A DNA stretch of 64,000 nt, from NCBI GenBank assembly GCA_928212115.1, contig CAKMRJ010003334.1, positions 24,527,813-24,591,812 on the forward strand. Direction: 5' to 3'. The notes beneath the pieces are model-generated. The model did no database searches, had not been told where the DNA came from, and was given only the letters and a program-made list of their open reading frames with translations. This document shows, piece by piece, positions 44,691 through 56,012 of this stretch. A program made the position numbers and the translations under genes. The stretch's first letter is position 1; the number at the start of each line of letters is the position of its first letter. This DNA comes from Lactuca virosa (lineage: Eukaryota > Streptophyta > Magnoliopsida > Asterales > Asteraceae).

Positions 44691-46380
44691 TACTTATTAG
44701 ATGATGTGATAGTCACATTTTTATGTTTTGCAGAATCTAAGAGAAAGAAGGAATCTTGAGAAGAGTAAGCTGAATCTGATCGTGAGAGATGGATTTCGGT
44801 CACATGGTTTGATGATCAGATTTTAGAAGCTGCTGCATAGGAATTATGATAGATTAATATATTGCATAATTTTGCATTGTAAGGACAAATTTTTCTGCAT
44901 ATTATCAATAAAGTGAATTTTTTATTTATTTACTTTGTATTTCCCTTGCAATGGCATTTATGAGAATTGGTGGTTATATTTCTATTATTAGCAATGTTAA
45001 ATATAGATTTGATTCTTAATTATGTCGTTTGTGGAAATGTCATAATCAACCAAGTGAAAAGGAATTCTCATCGCCCAAGTTTCAATTGGACAGAAACTTG
45101 GAGTCATACAATTTGAAATTGTGTGATGTATGAGAATCTTGATCATTGGAAGATCATGACTAATTCGTTGATCACATATTTATGTGAGTCAATTGAAGGA
45201 CTATTAGATCTTATACGCATTGATGTGGACTATTCAGTTTCACCACAAAGAATGATAACTTTATTCGTCATAAGTACTGATGCTTCAGTAAACATGGTTG
45301 TGTTTACAAGATTAGACATAATTCTAACACCTTGGAAAGTTTTCAAAGTGTAATAGAATGAATAAGAAGAATCTGTTAGGCAAAAAGATAAAGGTTTCTC
45401 CAATCTGAAAGGAAAGGGGAGTACCTTAGTATCTTGTTTTATGATCATCTTAATGATTGTGGAACTGTGTCACAATTGATCCTCGAAGAACATCTTAGTA
45501 CATTTGTATGACTCAGAAGAGGAATCGAATATTGTTGAAATGGTTCAATAGAGAGATGAGTCATACTTCGTTTTCTAATCAAGTTTTAGAGTTATACTCT
45601 AGTTACTTCAAATCGTATCTTGAAGCTTATTTCAAACTAAGTAGGTTTATAACACCTCATCAAATGTGGAGTAGAAGTGTTTTCTTACTCTAGCACATTT
45701 GGAATTGGTAGTTGTGATGTTTTGGTTAAAATAAAGGATAAACTAAGACCAATTTTGTGAAGTGTTTTTCTTGATGGGAATCCATACTAACTTTTGAATA
45801 TTTGTTTTGATCATCAAGGAATGATCCTTGAGATAAAAACTTATATGTCAAGAAGTCAGTGGGATTCTTATTGATCCTGAAGAGTTTCAGGAATCAATCG
45901 AGAATAAACCTTTTAGTTATCACTAGCACACGGCCTAAGGTTGATAATCTATCGCGCTCAGTTAACACATTCTTGTTTCTGTGCACCTTCCTGTTGTGTT
46001 GGCAATGATTATGAGTTCTATGGTTCTCATTCGACTGCAAAAGGCAGAGTACATTGGTCAATGGAAGTGAGCTGCTTAACAATACAGAAGCACTGGTAGG
46101 CCCTCGTGCTACCAGAAGGCAAGAGATTAAGAACACGCAAGTTCAGTCCATTAAAAGAAAAAACCTAAAATTGATTTTGGCTTTGTCCTCAACCTTATCT
46201 TATGATTGTAGGTTGGAATTGATAAATTCACATGGATAGGAACACATACACCATAAAATCTAAGTGGCTAAAGGTTTCGGTCTAATTCATGAAAATGATT
46301 ATGAGGAAACACGTTCACTAGTAGATTTTAAATCTGATTAATATCATTATGGTTAGCAGTTGTGATAATTGCATTCTCAA
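44691..46380 (+). other. Non-coding internal region of B
   Basis: No protease, integrase, RT or RNase H motif in any frame. Parts align by eye with 34380-36020 of C. Confidence 0.65.
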
Positions 46381-46420
46381 ATTCGAATATGATTACGGCA
46401 TCCCTTTTCATAGTTCGAAT
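46381..46420 (+). other. ATTACGGCATCCC-loop hairpin, B copy 2
   Basis: ATTCGAA/TTCGAAT outer stem, TATG/CATA inner stem with one bulged G (46413), loop ATTACGGCATCCCTTTT (46392-46408). Confidence 0.9.
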
Positions 46421-46647
46421 TGTGAGAAATGGCAAGTAATAGTTTGAGCATTCGGGACTTATAGCTATAAGTTCTGAAAGGGTTTAAACACACACATATG
46501 CTATCTAATGAAGGTGTATGAGCTTGAAAAGTCTAGTTGAAGACTTATCGAAGCATTACGTATCAGAAATCTGCACTTTAGTAACAAACTCAAAAGTATT
46601 GATTTCTGGAAGTCCAGATGAGTTTTGGGTACATGTCAAAGCTAGTG

Positions 46648-46735
46648 GGAGCATAATTGTTATGCAGATAGAAGCATAATTGTTATGCTAGTGAGAGCAT
46701 AGATGTTATGATAACAAGAGTATAATTATTATGCT
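46648..46735 (+). repeat. AGCATAA mini-hairpin array in B
   Basis: Four successive imperfect units of AGCATAATTGTTATGCT type, each able to fold on itself. Confidence 0.75.
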
Positions 46736-48569
46736 TAGTGTTGCAAGTTGGCAATACTATTTGTAGGAAACAAAGTTTATAAATTTGCAAGTTGCAAAGT
46801 TTGGGAATTGTTTCGCTACAAAAGGATTTAGGGGAGAAAGCGCTTATACTTCATTTCAAATATAAAGGTTTAGATTGAAGGATTTTGATGGAACTTAGTC
46901 TTGGACATATATAAATGTCGTGTTGAAATGCTTCAACATAGGAAATTCGATATATGGAAATATTATAGCAAGAGACTGAATAGACATCGGGTCTTTGTAT
47001 AAGACATTATGAATCAAGTCCCATATGTTTCGGATATAGGATTGATTACATATGCTATGATATTTACTTGTTCTGTTTTTTCCAAATGCCTAGGGCATTG
47101 AGAGGGGAAAAAGGACTAGAATAAGATGTGACTAAAGTTGTTAAACAATTATCAAGAACAGTCTGAGGTTTACCAAAATATTGGTTGCTTATGGACAGTT
47201 GGAAGTATAGTATTTGGACGGAGCATATTGACATAATTCATAGTGGAAGTGATTCTTGTTCAGAATTGATGGTCATATGAGAATATGAAATACGTCTATA
47301 GTAGGAGTTCGTTATTTAAATCTACATGTGAGTTATAAACCTTAACGCAAGGAAGGTGTTCAAGGAGTTACCTTGAATTTGATACTTCATTACCATGAAT
47401 TTGTTTTAATTAACAAAGTTTCAATGGAGCATTTTGTGACATCATTGGTTAAGTCTCAGTGACTTTGATGCCACGTCATCACAAAAGGATATTGCACGCA
47501 AGGTGAACTCTGACACATTTAAAAAATGATATGATTTTGGAATTCTTACACTTGTAATAAGGATTTGGAATTGTGATATGAGCATCATTGGAATTATGTC
47601 CAATTGATCTTTTCACAAAGGAATGACCATAGAGAGACATAGTATGCATGTTTATAACATGGCATGACTGATGTTCAAATCAAGTGTTTAGTTGATTAAT
47701 CAAAACATCATACAATTAATAAAGTCTAATTAATATGGTGATTAAATAATAAGTGTTTTATTATATTCAATGGTTTTGAGACCATAGTTAATTAGGTTAT
47801 TATTGTGTTTCACTTCGCATGTTTTACTTCCCGAATAATTGGATTATTCAAAAATCCACAGTCGATCATACATTTGGAAATAAATAGTGAATTAAGACTG
47901 TCATGAATCAGACTGTAGATTGTCTAAGGGGTTAGACATAGCAATGGTTTGCTGCAGTATTCATGAGTACTTTTGAAATGGGGATTTAACTGTTGGGTAA
48001 ACCCACGCTCAGAGAATTACTTCATGGATTTTATCACGAGTAATTTTGAGACGATAATATCTTATATTCTTGAAACGGAGATATATGAGTTGTTGTTTAC
48101 GAGTCAGTCGTTCATTGATAATACGTAAACGCATCAGTAACTTGATGTTATAAAAATGTATTGTTATGCGTGATTTGATGAGTGAATAGTGCAAGCATAT
48201 AAGTCGAAGTTTATCCGTTCTTTTTGCCATAACGGGAAAAGTGATATTTGTGGGCCCCTCGATGATTTGATGATGGCATCTAAAGCGCTTGGCCAAGCAT
48301 GAACTGAATTGATGTGTTCAATTAGTAGTCTGATATCAGTCGTCATAAATCAGAAATCGAGAAACAAATATTGGATAGAGAGATTGATTATAATTCATGT
48401 CTCATGTCCATACGATATCTTGTAGAACAGAGGAATATTTGATCACTTATCTTAGGACACACAGTTGACTAGGTCAAAGTTCGACAGAAGCTTTGAGAGC
48501 TACGATTGTTTGTCACTTTTTGAAGTCATACTTGCAACTATAGTTATTATACTTATCCAAGTGGGAGAC
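46736..48569 (+). other. 3' non-coding part of B, conserved with C
   Basis: No ORF of note. Conserved blocks with C culminate at 48010-48565, containing TGTGGGCCCCTCGATGATTT; PPT-like AAGTGGGAGAC ends the region. Confidence 0.65.
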
Positions 48570-48920
48570 TGTTGAATTAGGTGTCTAAGTCCATAACTAT
48601 AACTGGTATGTACTTAAATTGACAGTGACATGGTCATTTTGGGTTGTCTTCAGACTAGCAACTAGACAGGATGATTAATTGAGAAAGAGGAATAATTTAT
48701 TATTTGGAATAATAAATTGGAATAAATGATTTATTAATATGTTATGGAAATGATATATTAATTAGTAATCATATTGTTTAATTAGTATTTAATCAGAAAT
48801 TAATTTGGAATTAATTTTGGAATTAAAAGAATTAATTGAAAGTTAGAGACTAAAAGTGCAATTGTTCAATAGTTGAGCAAAATGGTCCAGAACCTTCCTA
48901 GGGAAGGGTATGGACGAAAT

Positions 48921-48980
<60 letters not shown>

Positions 48981-49443
48981 GGATAATCAAATGAGGTGGA
49001 TAATTACCATATTTGAAATAATGATATTTTATTCAGATCAGGGTTATCCATAACATCTTTGGTGCACTATATATAGAACCCCTTGCTATATGATTTTCGG
49101 CCAATCACTTTTACACAAGAAGAAAAATCCGAAATCAAAACCTCATTCCTCATTCTCACAATCATCTTCTTGATTGGTGTGTTTGTGAGTCATTAGAGGT
49201 GTTACACATGTGACACTAAGTTCTCAAAGTTCAAGATCTTCAAGGAATTATTGTTATTACAATATAATAATAAAGGTATGAATTCTAACCTTAGTTTTCT
49301 GTGAATTTCCATTATAATATATAGATCCTAGGGTTTCTTGTATTGTGTTCATTGTTTGCATGTTTAACTAGAGAAAACTTAGATCCAATCAATTTAGGGT
49401 TGCATGCACACATAGGATATGTTGTTATGCTCAAAATCCATCA
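48570..49443 (+). repeat. 3' LTR of B (874 bp)
   Basis: TGTTGAATTAGG to CATCA; contains a (TA)n tract (about 48924-48977) and TATATATA at 49068-49075. TSD CGTTT follows. Confidence 0.9.
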
Positions 49444-49448
49444 CGTTT

Positions 49449-50255
49449 TTCACTGGAGCCACGTCGCCCCCTTCTAGAAGGTATGCATGTTGCGCACGTG
49501 CACGAGACGAAATTCAGAATTTCAAAATTGCATAACTTCTTCATACGGATTCCGTTTTTGACGTACTTTATATCCACACGTAGCTATCGACGAGATCTAC
49601 AATTTCCATTTAGACTCAATCGGCTACTTTATTTATTTCACACATTCTTAGACTTCCGTTCTCGACTGTTTTTATATCCACAGACTCCTATTAACGAGAT
49701 CTTCGATTCTTATTTAGATTGTTTCGGCTAAAAATCGACCGATCTAAAATTCTATTTCTGAGTTGTATACTGTTACGTTGAATCTTAGAAAAATCATAAC
49801 TTCCTCTAATGAAGTTAGATTTTGATGTTCTTTATATGTACGCTCTAGGTTTAATGACTACTACCACTTTCATTTAGAACACTAAGGCTAAAAAGCGATA
49901 TATCTCTGATTCACTATTTACGATATCCGTAGCTGTATCGGGTCGTACACGAAACTTCAACAAATCATAACTCCTTCGTCTTACATCTGATTTATGCGTT
50001 CCTTATATCTCTGGAATCCTTGTTACGACTACTTCAACTTTCGTCAAGGATATTCGTCATAATTATTATTCTGTTTAGACGTGTATTTTATTTTTATCTT
50101 ATTATATTGCTATAAGCACGTATACTACAAATATTTACACATAAAACACGTAGTCTTCACAAAATTTTCTTTTATTATATCTAATAGGTTACAATTGTTG
50201 ACCCTAACTATTACATTATCTTATTAATACCTAGCGGGAAAACGCAGACATTACA
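49449..50255 (-). repeat. LTR of Gypsy element D, part 2 (5' side)
   Basis: Minus-strand sequence resembling the 5' part of Gypsy LTRs such as A (repeated ATGAAAGTTGTAGATCTCGT-like and GAAGTTATG blocks). It ends with minus-strand TGTAATGTCTGCG at 50255. Joined at the CGTTT target site to 20581-20896 it makes one LTR. Confidence 0.68.
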
Positions 50256-51151
50256 CATACATACATCGATTTACAAGAACACACACATCGGTGGTTACTC
50301 ATATTATGGTAAGTTTTAAAGACCACAACGGCGACCAAATTTCTTAAGATCAGTGTTTGCTTGACTATTGGAATTAAGAGAAAGCGGAGATAAAGTTGTG
50401 AGGTTTTTTAGACTTTTGAAGAACAAACACGTTTTCAAGGTTGAGAGGAATGTACGGAGAAAGAAATATGGTGAAGAAGTGGAGAGTGTGGGTGTATGTG
50501 TGGAGAGTGTCGGAGTGCCCAATGACGTCACAAACAAGTTAAACCTACAATTACATGTCATAATGATATTTTGTGCAGGGGAAACAAGTTTTATGGTTAT
50601 ATATGTAAAAGAAAATACACAAACGTGTAGACAAGCTAAAATATATTAATCCTTATAATTCGTTATCCTCTTGATAATATTCAACTATGGTTACAATAAG
50701 ATTAATATAACATAGAAGTTAGTTATATGGTTTGAATTTATACATCATCTTAATATTTGTATGTATCACTCCCCACATAATCCCATCTCCAAATATTTAT
50801 GTGTATTTATAATCCTTTTACCCAAGTATACAATATATCACGAGAAGTGTTTTTCTTTAAAGAAAAACTTAAATGATTTAATCAAGAAAAACATATATCT
50901 CGTGGATAATATCATGTCAAACCAAATATTAAAAAAAATATATCTGCCTCGACATAATTAATATGTCCATCTCAAACCTCAAACATAGAACATCAATTCA
51001 TTGAATCGTGAGCACATGTATGACTTTTTGCCTTTTTATTCGATGCCATAACTTTTGATTCATTTATTACGTTTTTGTTAAATTGTACCAATAAGTAAAT
51101 AATATTTTAACCATTATTTTATTTGACCATATCCTTTTGCACTTTATGGTA
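50256..51151. other. Unassigned sequence between LTR D and the Pack-MULE
   Basis: Opposed short frames (50316-50561 minus, 50368-50649 plus) have no recognisable domain, signal peptide or family. Otherwise A/T-rich; no element ends could be identified. Confidence 0.5.
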
Positions 51152-51160
51152 AAAACTAAA
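51152..51160. repeat. 9-bp target-site duplication of the Pack-MULE, left copy
   Basis: AAAACTAAA, perfect match to 54163-54171. Confidence 0.93.
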
Positions 51161-51370
51161 GGGAAAATGACATAAATGTCCTACAAACTTTCTAGGGTTT
51201 ACCCATTTAGTCCCTAAAGTTTTTGTCGGGATTTATGGGTCCCTAAACTAGGATATGACCTGCTCTTTTAGTCCCTGACAACCTGTAATAGCCGGTTCAG
51301 TGACCTTTTAGACCCAAAAACTCACATTGTGCCCCTTTAAAGCCAAAAAAATAAGTTCGGGGATCAAATT
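51161..51370 (+). repeat. Left TIR of the Pack-MULE
   Basis: Inverted match to 53953-54162 with few mismatches. Confidence 0.92.
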
Positions 51371-52333
51371 GTCAAAATGTTGTTTCAGTTAGGAGATTTC
51401 GAGTGCACTCTTTTACCTGGTTGACAAATGAGTGAAACACTTGATAATTAGATTATTATTTTCATTATCACTTAAACTTGTATACAGTGAGATATAAAAG
51501 TATAATTTAATGGTAATAGTAAATAATTAATATTTATATTACATACCATCTCTATGGTATGGTAAATATGATACGTTTTTCCTTTCGGTTCTAGTACTTC
51601 CTTTGCTTCTTTGTAAACATCCAATAGTTCTTGATATATGAATTTCATGTACGCAGGAAGTGTATCGATGCAGCTTGCCAACCATCTATATACATTAATT
51701 AAAATGGTCAAAATGTTGTTTAATTTAAAGAATTATGGGAACTACTATACGTATCGTTGGCTATTATAAGTAATTAATGCATACAACATACATTTGAACA
51801 GCTTGGGTGAACATCTCAAGCTCTTCGTATGTACCATAGTTATCATACGTGTCATCCAATATGATAGCAAGATTGCATGTTTTCATTAGAAAAATCCTAG
51901 CATCAGAATATTGAGGCTCAAAATAGACTGCCAATATCCAAAAGTAGCCTTCTACCAATCTGTCGCAAACATAAGCTAGCTTGTTTTCTAAATCCAAATT
52001 CTTGCACCATCTATTTAGACACATGAAGGTGCATGGCCCGCCATGAGAAGAATTAAATGAGTAGATTAACAAATTAAGCACACTAGTTAATTGGAGTGAT
52101 TGATTAAGTACATACCCTTTGATCTAATCAATATGATTGGTCTAGCCAATATTATTACCAAGGTTTCACTCGTTCTCTGTCCATTTACATTAGAAAACTA
52201 TAGAAGTTGTTAGGTTACGTACTTGCTGATTTGGCTGAGCTCCTTTTTGTGCAAGGATTGAAGTAAATTGAAATCCAACATGGAAAAGTGTAGTAAGGAT
52301 TCATTATGGGAAACTTCTTTCTGATAGATGTGC

Positions 52334-52341
52334 ATGTAACG
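52334..52341. repeat. 8-bp target-site duplication of the hAT element, left copy
   Basis: ATGTAACG, perfect match to 53742-53749; excision on paper restores the TPS exon reading. Confidence 0.9.
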
Positions 52342-53741
52342 CATGGCCAGTTTAGAGCATAGGCAACCTATGATTTGGTACATGCCCCGATATTTTTAAG
52401 GGCCCATATTTTTTTAATGTATACACTTACGGGCTGGCCAAAGGTTGAAGGAATTAAGACCTTGTCGATCACCCACTAGACGCATCGCCAGAAGAAGCAC
52501 CAACAGAGGCGGAGCTACTTGGAATCTCGAGTAGTGCCTCCAACCTACAACTTTAATACGTCGTATCATTCCCTCCTGTGTTGCATGTGGCTGGCGATTT
52601 TTTTCTTCAGAATACGTCCCCTACCATTGTCGATCTCGACTGCACCACCTCCTGTAGTCCTCTTCCATTGGTGATTTGTTATTAGGTCGTTATCTCTTCA
52701 CAAGCCCCATCACACATTACTTACGATCACAGCAAGATTATCGTCATTAGTTCTCCTCTCTGCCACTGCTTTGCTCGTGATTTTTAAAAGTTTTATGCAC
52801 CTTTACATTTTGACCCAAAATGAAACTTTTGGTATGGATTGCTTTCTTACCCGCTCTCTATATATGTATCATATCCCAATAATCGACTCAGTTTTTATTG
52901 TGTATAACTGTATGAGTTAAGCAAGTCTTTATATGGCATGATTTCAAGCAAATTATGTGTTTGATAAAATGCCTGAGTGAATCCCTGTTTAGAAAGAACT
53001 TGAAGTTGCATTTTTTTCTTCATAGATTAGAACTGAAATCCCTTGGATCCTGTTTTTGAGTTGTTGGTTGTTTGTGGATCAACTTATCAGATAGTTCTTG
53101 CCCTCACTATTGAGTTGCTGTTGTTTTGTTGCTTTTGTTTAGGCCTGCTCTGATCTGGACCTTTTTGCCCCTGTCTTTTGCTTCTTTTGGTCCTCTGATA
53201 CCTTTAGAGTAGGTAATCTTTATTGGTTTCTTCCTCATTTGTTCATTTTTTTGTGGTTTCACTATTAGGCTTTTTTAGTGTTTCTTTTTATTTGTAGCTG
53301 TATTGTAGCTAGATTTTAGAGTAGGTTGCCTTTGTTAGCTTAAATTTGGCATAAAATTTTTTGGTTTTTCAATATTTGTGTGAAAAGGGAAAGCAAACAA
53401 GTTAGAATTATGGAAAAAACAATTTTATTTATATAAATTACAGAATTGCTCCGTATGTTATGTTAACATTACAGAAATAGTACATATGTTATATTGAATT
53501 ATAAAAATGCTCTCATGTGTTATATTAATTGCAATTTCAACATTACACAAATGGCCCAATGTGTAAAAAGAGCTTTAGTTTATATAATTTAATACTATGA
53601 TTTTGCTAGGTTTATTGCTATAAAGTTTATCGTCATTTAAAAAAAACATTGGTTTATATAATTTAATTCGTTACACGTTATGACTTAAGGGACTTTTTTT
53701 CCGGCTCGTCCTGAGCATTTAAATTCTCAGGACCGGCCCTG
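52342..53741. mobile_element. Non-autonomous hAT-like element inside the terpene synthase exon
   Basis: 1,400 bp with imperfect 16-bp TIRs: CATGGCCAGTTTAGAG at the left and, inverted, CAGGGCCGGTCCTGAG at the right, and a perfect 8-bp TSD as expected for hAT. No frame of 60 or more codons and no transposase motif. A second hAT-like terminus sequence (CAGAGGCGGAGCTACTTGG, about 52503) suggests a nested or composite history. Confidence 0.82.
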
Positions 53742-53952
53742 ATGTAACGCAATGCCTCAAGCCTTGGCAACCTTTTCCAGAGAGGCTGTTCTAGTGCTTG
53801 TTATATCCGGATCTTAAGAGATGAGTCCTTACACATATGATCATTTGCTATGTTTTTTGTTGAAAAGTCGAATAAGCGAGGGATGCATCGTAAAGTTATC
53901 CAATATTTACACTTTTTATAACATAACTATCACTTAAATCATTATTTTTAAC

Positions 53953-54162
53953 GAATTGATCCCCAAACTTATTTTTTTGGCTTTCTAGGGCCACAATGTG
54001 AGTTTTTTGGTCTAAAAGGTCACTGAACCGGCTATTACAGGTTGACATGGAGTAAAAGAGCAGATCATATCCTAGTTTAGGGACCCATAAAGCCCGACAA
54101 AAACTTTAGGGACTAAATGGGTAAACCTTAGAAAGTTTGTAGGGCATTTATGTCATTTTCCC
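53953..54162 (-). repeat. Right TIR of the Pack-MULE
   Basis: Inverted match to 51161-51370; followed by the TSD AAAACTAAA at 54163-54171. Confidence 0.92.
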
Positions 54163-54171
54163 AAAACTAAA

Positions 54172-55013
54172 AAATCGTATTATTTGAGAAAATATGACCA
54201 AAAAACTTTATAAAAGGAGATGTATCTTTGGAATGGTCCGTCACAACTCACAACTAAAAGGCAAAGAAAGGCATCAACCTGTCAAAGCATAAATGCCATT
54301 AGCTTATATGCGGTTGATTTATGATACTAAATGTTGTAGAATATATGGATTTTGGTATAAAAACAAAAGTCTTTACATTTGAGGTCAGAAATCATTGTTT
54401 TTCTTTTGTCGTGAATATACTTAGGTTTGACTCTATAAAAGCTTATTTGAATTTCGTTTTTGCTATAACAAACTATATTTAATCTTAAACCAAATGTATG
54501 TTTCAACAAAAACCGAACTCTCACTTTGTATAATTTGATTTTCCAAATTGATAAACCATTTGTAAGAAACTTTGATTTTATATAAGTTGAATTTTCCAAA
54601 TTCATTAAAGGTAAAAGGTTACAAGAATGTACATGACATCTCTCATTGTTAGTATTATAAAAACGACACTGTATTTAATATAAATAAATTTGTTTTTTTT
54701 GTGGTAACCGACTCCTATAGTAACTGCTTGGTAACCTCTGCTTAGTAAAATCAATTCTCATTGCTAAGTATCCTTTAAAATTCCGATACAATTACGATAA
54801 ATGAATCAAATTTGAGATGTGTAATTTATTTATTCTCACATAAACACAAGAGATTCATAAAATTTAAGAAGTCCGATGACGACTAACCATCCACAAACTG
54901 CAACATGGTAGATGCGATGATTGAGAAAAAACTCTAATCGAGATGTTAGTTTATAGTAGTCATTCTTGAATTCAATTCATGGGTTCAACCCGATCAACTC
55001 CAACATTTGAGAG
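54172..55013. other. Intergenic, no gene seen
   Basis: A/T-rich. A minus frame (54327-54605) has no recognisable domain. CTGCTTGGTAACCTCTGC at about 54725 recurs at 55027, hinting at remains of a small transposon family. Confidence 0.5.
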
Positions 55014-55175
55014 TCATCACTAGGAACTGCTTGGTAACCTCTGCATTTAGAGCATTTGGTACAACCATTGGATGAATCAAAAGCATTGAAATTGCTTCTA
55101 AAATTACGTTATCTTAATCATTATGAGATTAGAACCATTCACTTCTAATATTCAATGTGATTTACCAAACAGCCT
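55014..55175. mobile_element. Possible small MITE
   Basis: CTAGGAACTGCTTGGTAAC at the left and ATTTACCAAACAGCCTAGG at the right form imperfect inverted termini of a type common in plant MITEs. No clear TSD. Confidence 0.4.
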
Positions 55176-55566
55176 AGGAAAAAAATCACCTTCTAATTTT
55201 CCTCATTTATATTTTATATTTTTTTATTATTGTAATCATCTTCTTATTCTTTATTAACTAGCTTCTCAAGTGTTAAATATTGATATATCAAGTTCTAAAA
55301 TTATTATATCTGAATTTTTATAGAATAAAAGAACCACATTACGATATATCAAAATTCGTGTTCTTTTCCATAAAAAGTAAAAAACATCAAATATCATTCT
55401 TATTTTCACATCAATATTTTATAATTTATCTGAAACCATTTACTTTGATAGAGCATTTTCTTTCCGTTTCTACAAAATACAAACAAAAAAACAGATTGGC
55501 AAAAGGAAAAACGTATCAGTCCAGTAACTAAATTATAAAATTATAACTTATATTAGTATGCAACAA

Positions 55567-55638
55567 GGGCATTTGGTCTAGTGGTATGATTCTCGCTTAG
55601 GGTGCGAGAGGTCCCGAGTTCAATTCTCGGAATGCCCC
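55567..55638 (+). tRNA. tRNA-Pro (anticodon AGG)
   Basis: A 72-nt cloverleaf: acceptor GGGCATT with AATGCCC plus discriminator C, D arm with GGTCTAGTGGT-like A/B-box sequence, anticodon stem TCTCGC/GCGAGA with loop TTAGGGT (anticodon AGG, reading CCU), T arm CCGAG/CTCGG with loop TTCAATT. No intron, no encoded CCA, as usual for nuclear tRNAs. A T-run (about 55656-55662) downstream can terminate Pol III. T-loop position TTCAATT differs from the common TTCGATT. Confidence 0.93.
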
Positions 55639-55662
55639 AAATTTTATTTGCTTTGTTTTTTT

Positions 55663-56012
55663 TAACTCTCCCAAAATCATTTCAACCGTCCATTCAATTT
55701 TTGGCGGTATAATTTGCCTGTTCCTATGTTTGTTTCTGATTCGTTTACTGGCATTCTAAGCATTTACATATATTCTTAATCAAAGCGATTGATCATAAGC
55801 ACATACAAAAAAAAGAAAAAAAAAGAAATAGTGATAGTTAAATAAACCCTACCAATCCATAATCATTAATCACAACAACACACTTGAAATAGTTCAATAA
55901 ACAAAAAGAAACATCGACAAAAGAAACCTATATATAATAAATAAACACAAACCATTACTTCATAGATTCCACTAGTTAAATAAGATTAGCAAAATCAATG
56001 AAGCATCAAACA
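55663..56012 (-). other. 3' flank / 3' UTR region of the HSP20-like gene
   Basis: A/T-rich, no ORF in sense. Probably contains the minus-strand 3' UTR of the next gene; no certain poly(A) signal could be fixed. Confidence 0.5.

Larger units (their letters stand above)
20902..49443 (+). mobile_element. Pol-less Copia-type element B (contains nested SIRE-like element and C)
   Basis: The ends TGTTGGATTAGG and CATCA are flanked by the perfect TSD CGTTT. The left LTR is split at 21467 by the SIRE-like element and resumes at 42288. The internal region (42575-48569) has a PBS, a structured leader, a decayed Copia gag and about 3.9 kb without pol motifs. It shares its gag, leader hairpins and 3' region with element C. 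The LTRs are more diverged than those of the elements nested inside it. Confidence 0.9.
51547..53850 (-). pseudogene. Captured terpene synthase fragment (sesquiterpene synthase-like), interrupted
   Basis: Minus strand, from the 3' part of one exon to part of an intron. Exon part 1 (about 53850-53742, with ALEQPLWKRLPRLEALRY) is split by a hAT element and continues at 52341-52223 (HIYQKEVSHNESLLHFSM; LQSLHKKELSQIS). The next exon, 52010-51792 (219 bp), carries RLVEGYFWILAVYFEPQYS and the metal-binding DDTYD. The next, 51685-51547 (139 bp), carries WLASCIDTLPAYMKF. Donors GTACGT, GTATGT, GTATGT and AG acceptors fit; 219- and 139-bp exons are the usual sizes for angiosperm TPS exons 4 and 5. The RxR motif upstream of DDxxD is changed (VCDR where RDR is usual). 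A stop lies before ALEQP; the N-terminus and the last exons with the NSE/DTE motif are absent. Family enzymes cyclise farnesyl diphosphate in the cytosol; this copy cannot. Confidence 0.9.
51161..54162. mobile_element. Pack-MULE (Mutator-like, non-autonomous) carrying terpene synthase exons
   Basis: About 210-bp terminal inverted repeats (51161-51370, 53953-54162), beginning GGGAAAATGACATAAATG and over 90% identical by eye, and a perfect 9-bp TSD AAAACTAAA. Long TIRs and a 9-bp TSD are diagnostic of Mutator-like elements. No transposase is encoded; the interior is a terpene synthase fragment with introns, so capture was at DNA level. A hAT-type element sits inside it. Confidence 0.93.

Noticed and set aside
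44691..48569. Hidden pol in element B
   Set aside because: No integrase HHCC/DDE, RT or RNase H motif could be read in any frame; at most unrecognisable remnants.
50316..50649. Opposed ORFs of 81 and 93 codons as a small gene
   Set aside because: No recognisable family, signal peptide or splice context; kept as unassigned sequence.
51547..52341. Terpene synthase as a functional gene
   Set aside because: N-terminus and last exons are missing, a stop precedes ALEQP, and an exon is split by a transposon, all inside MULE TIRs.
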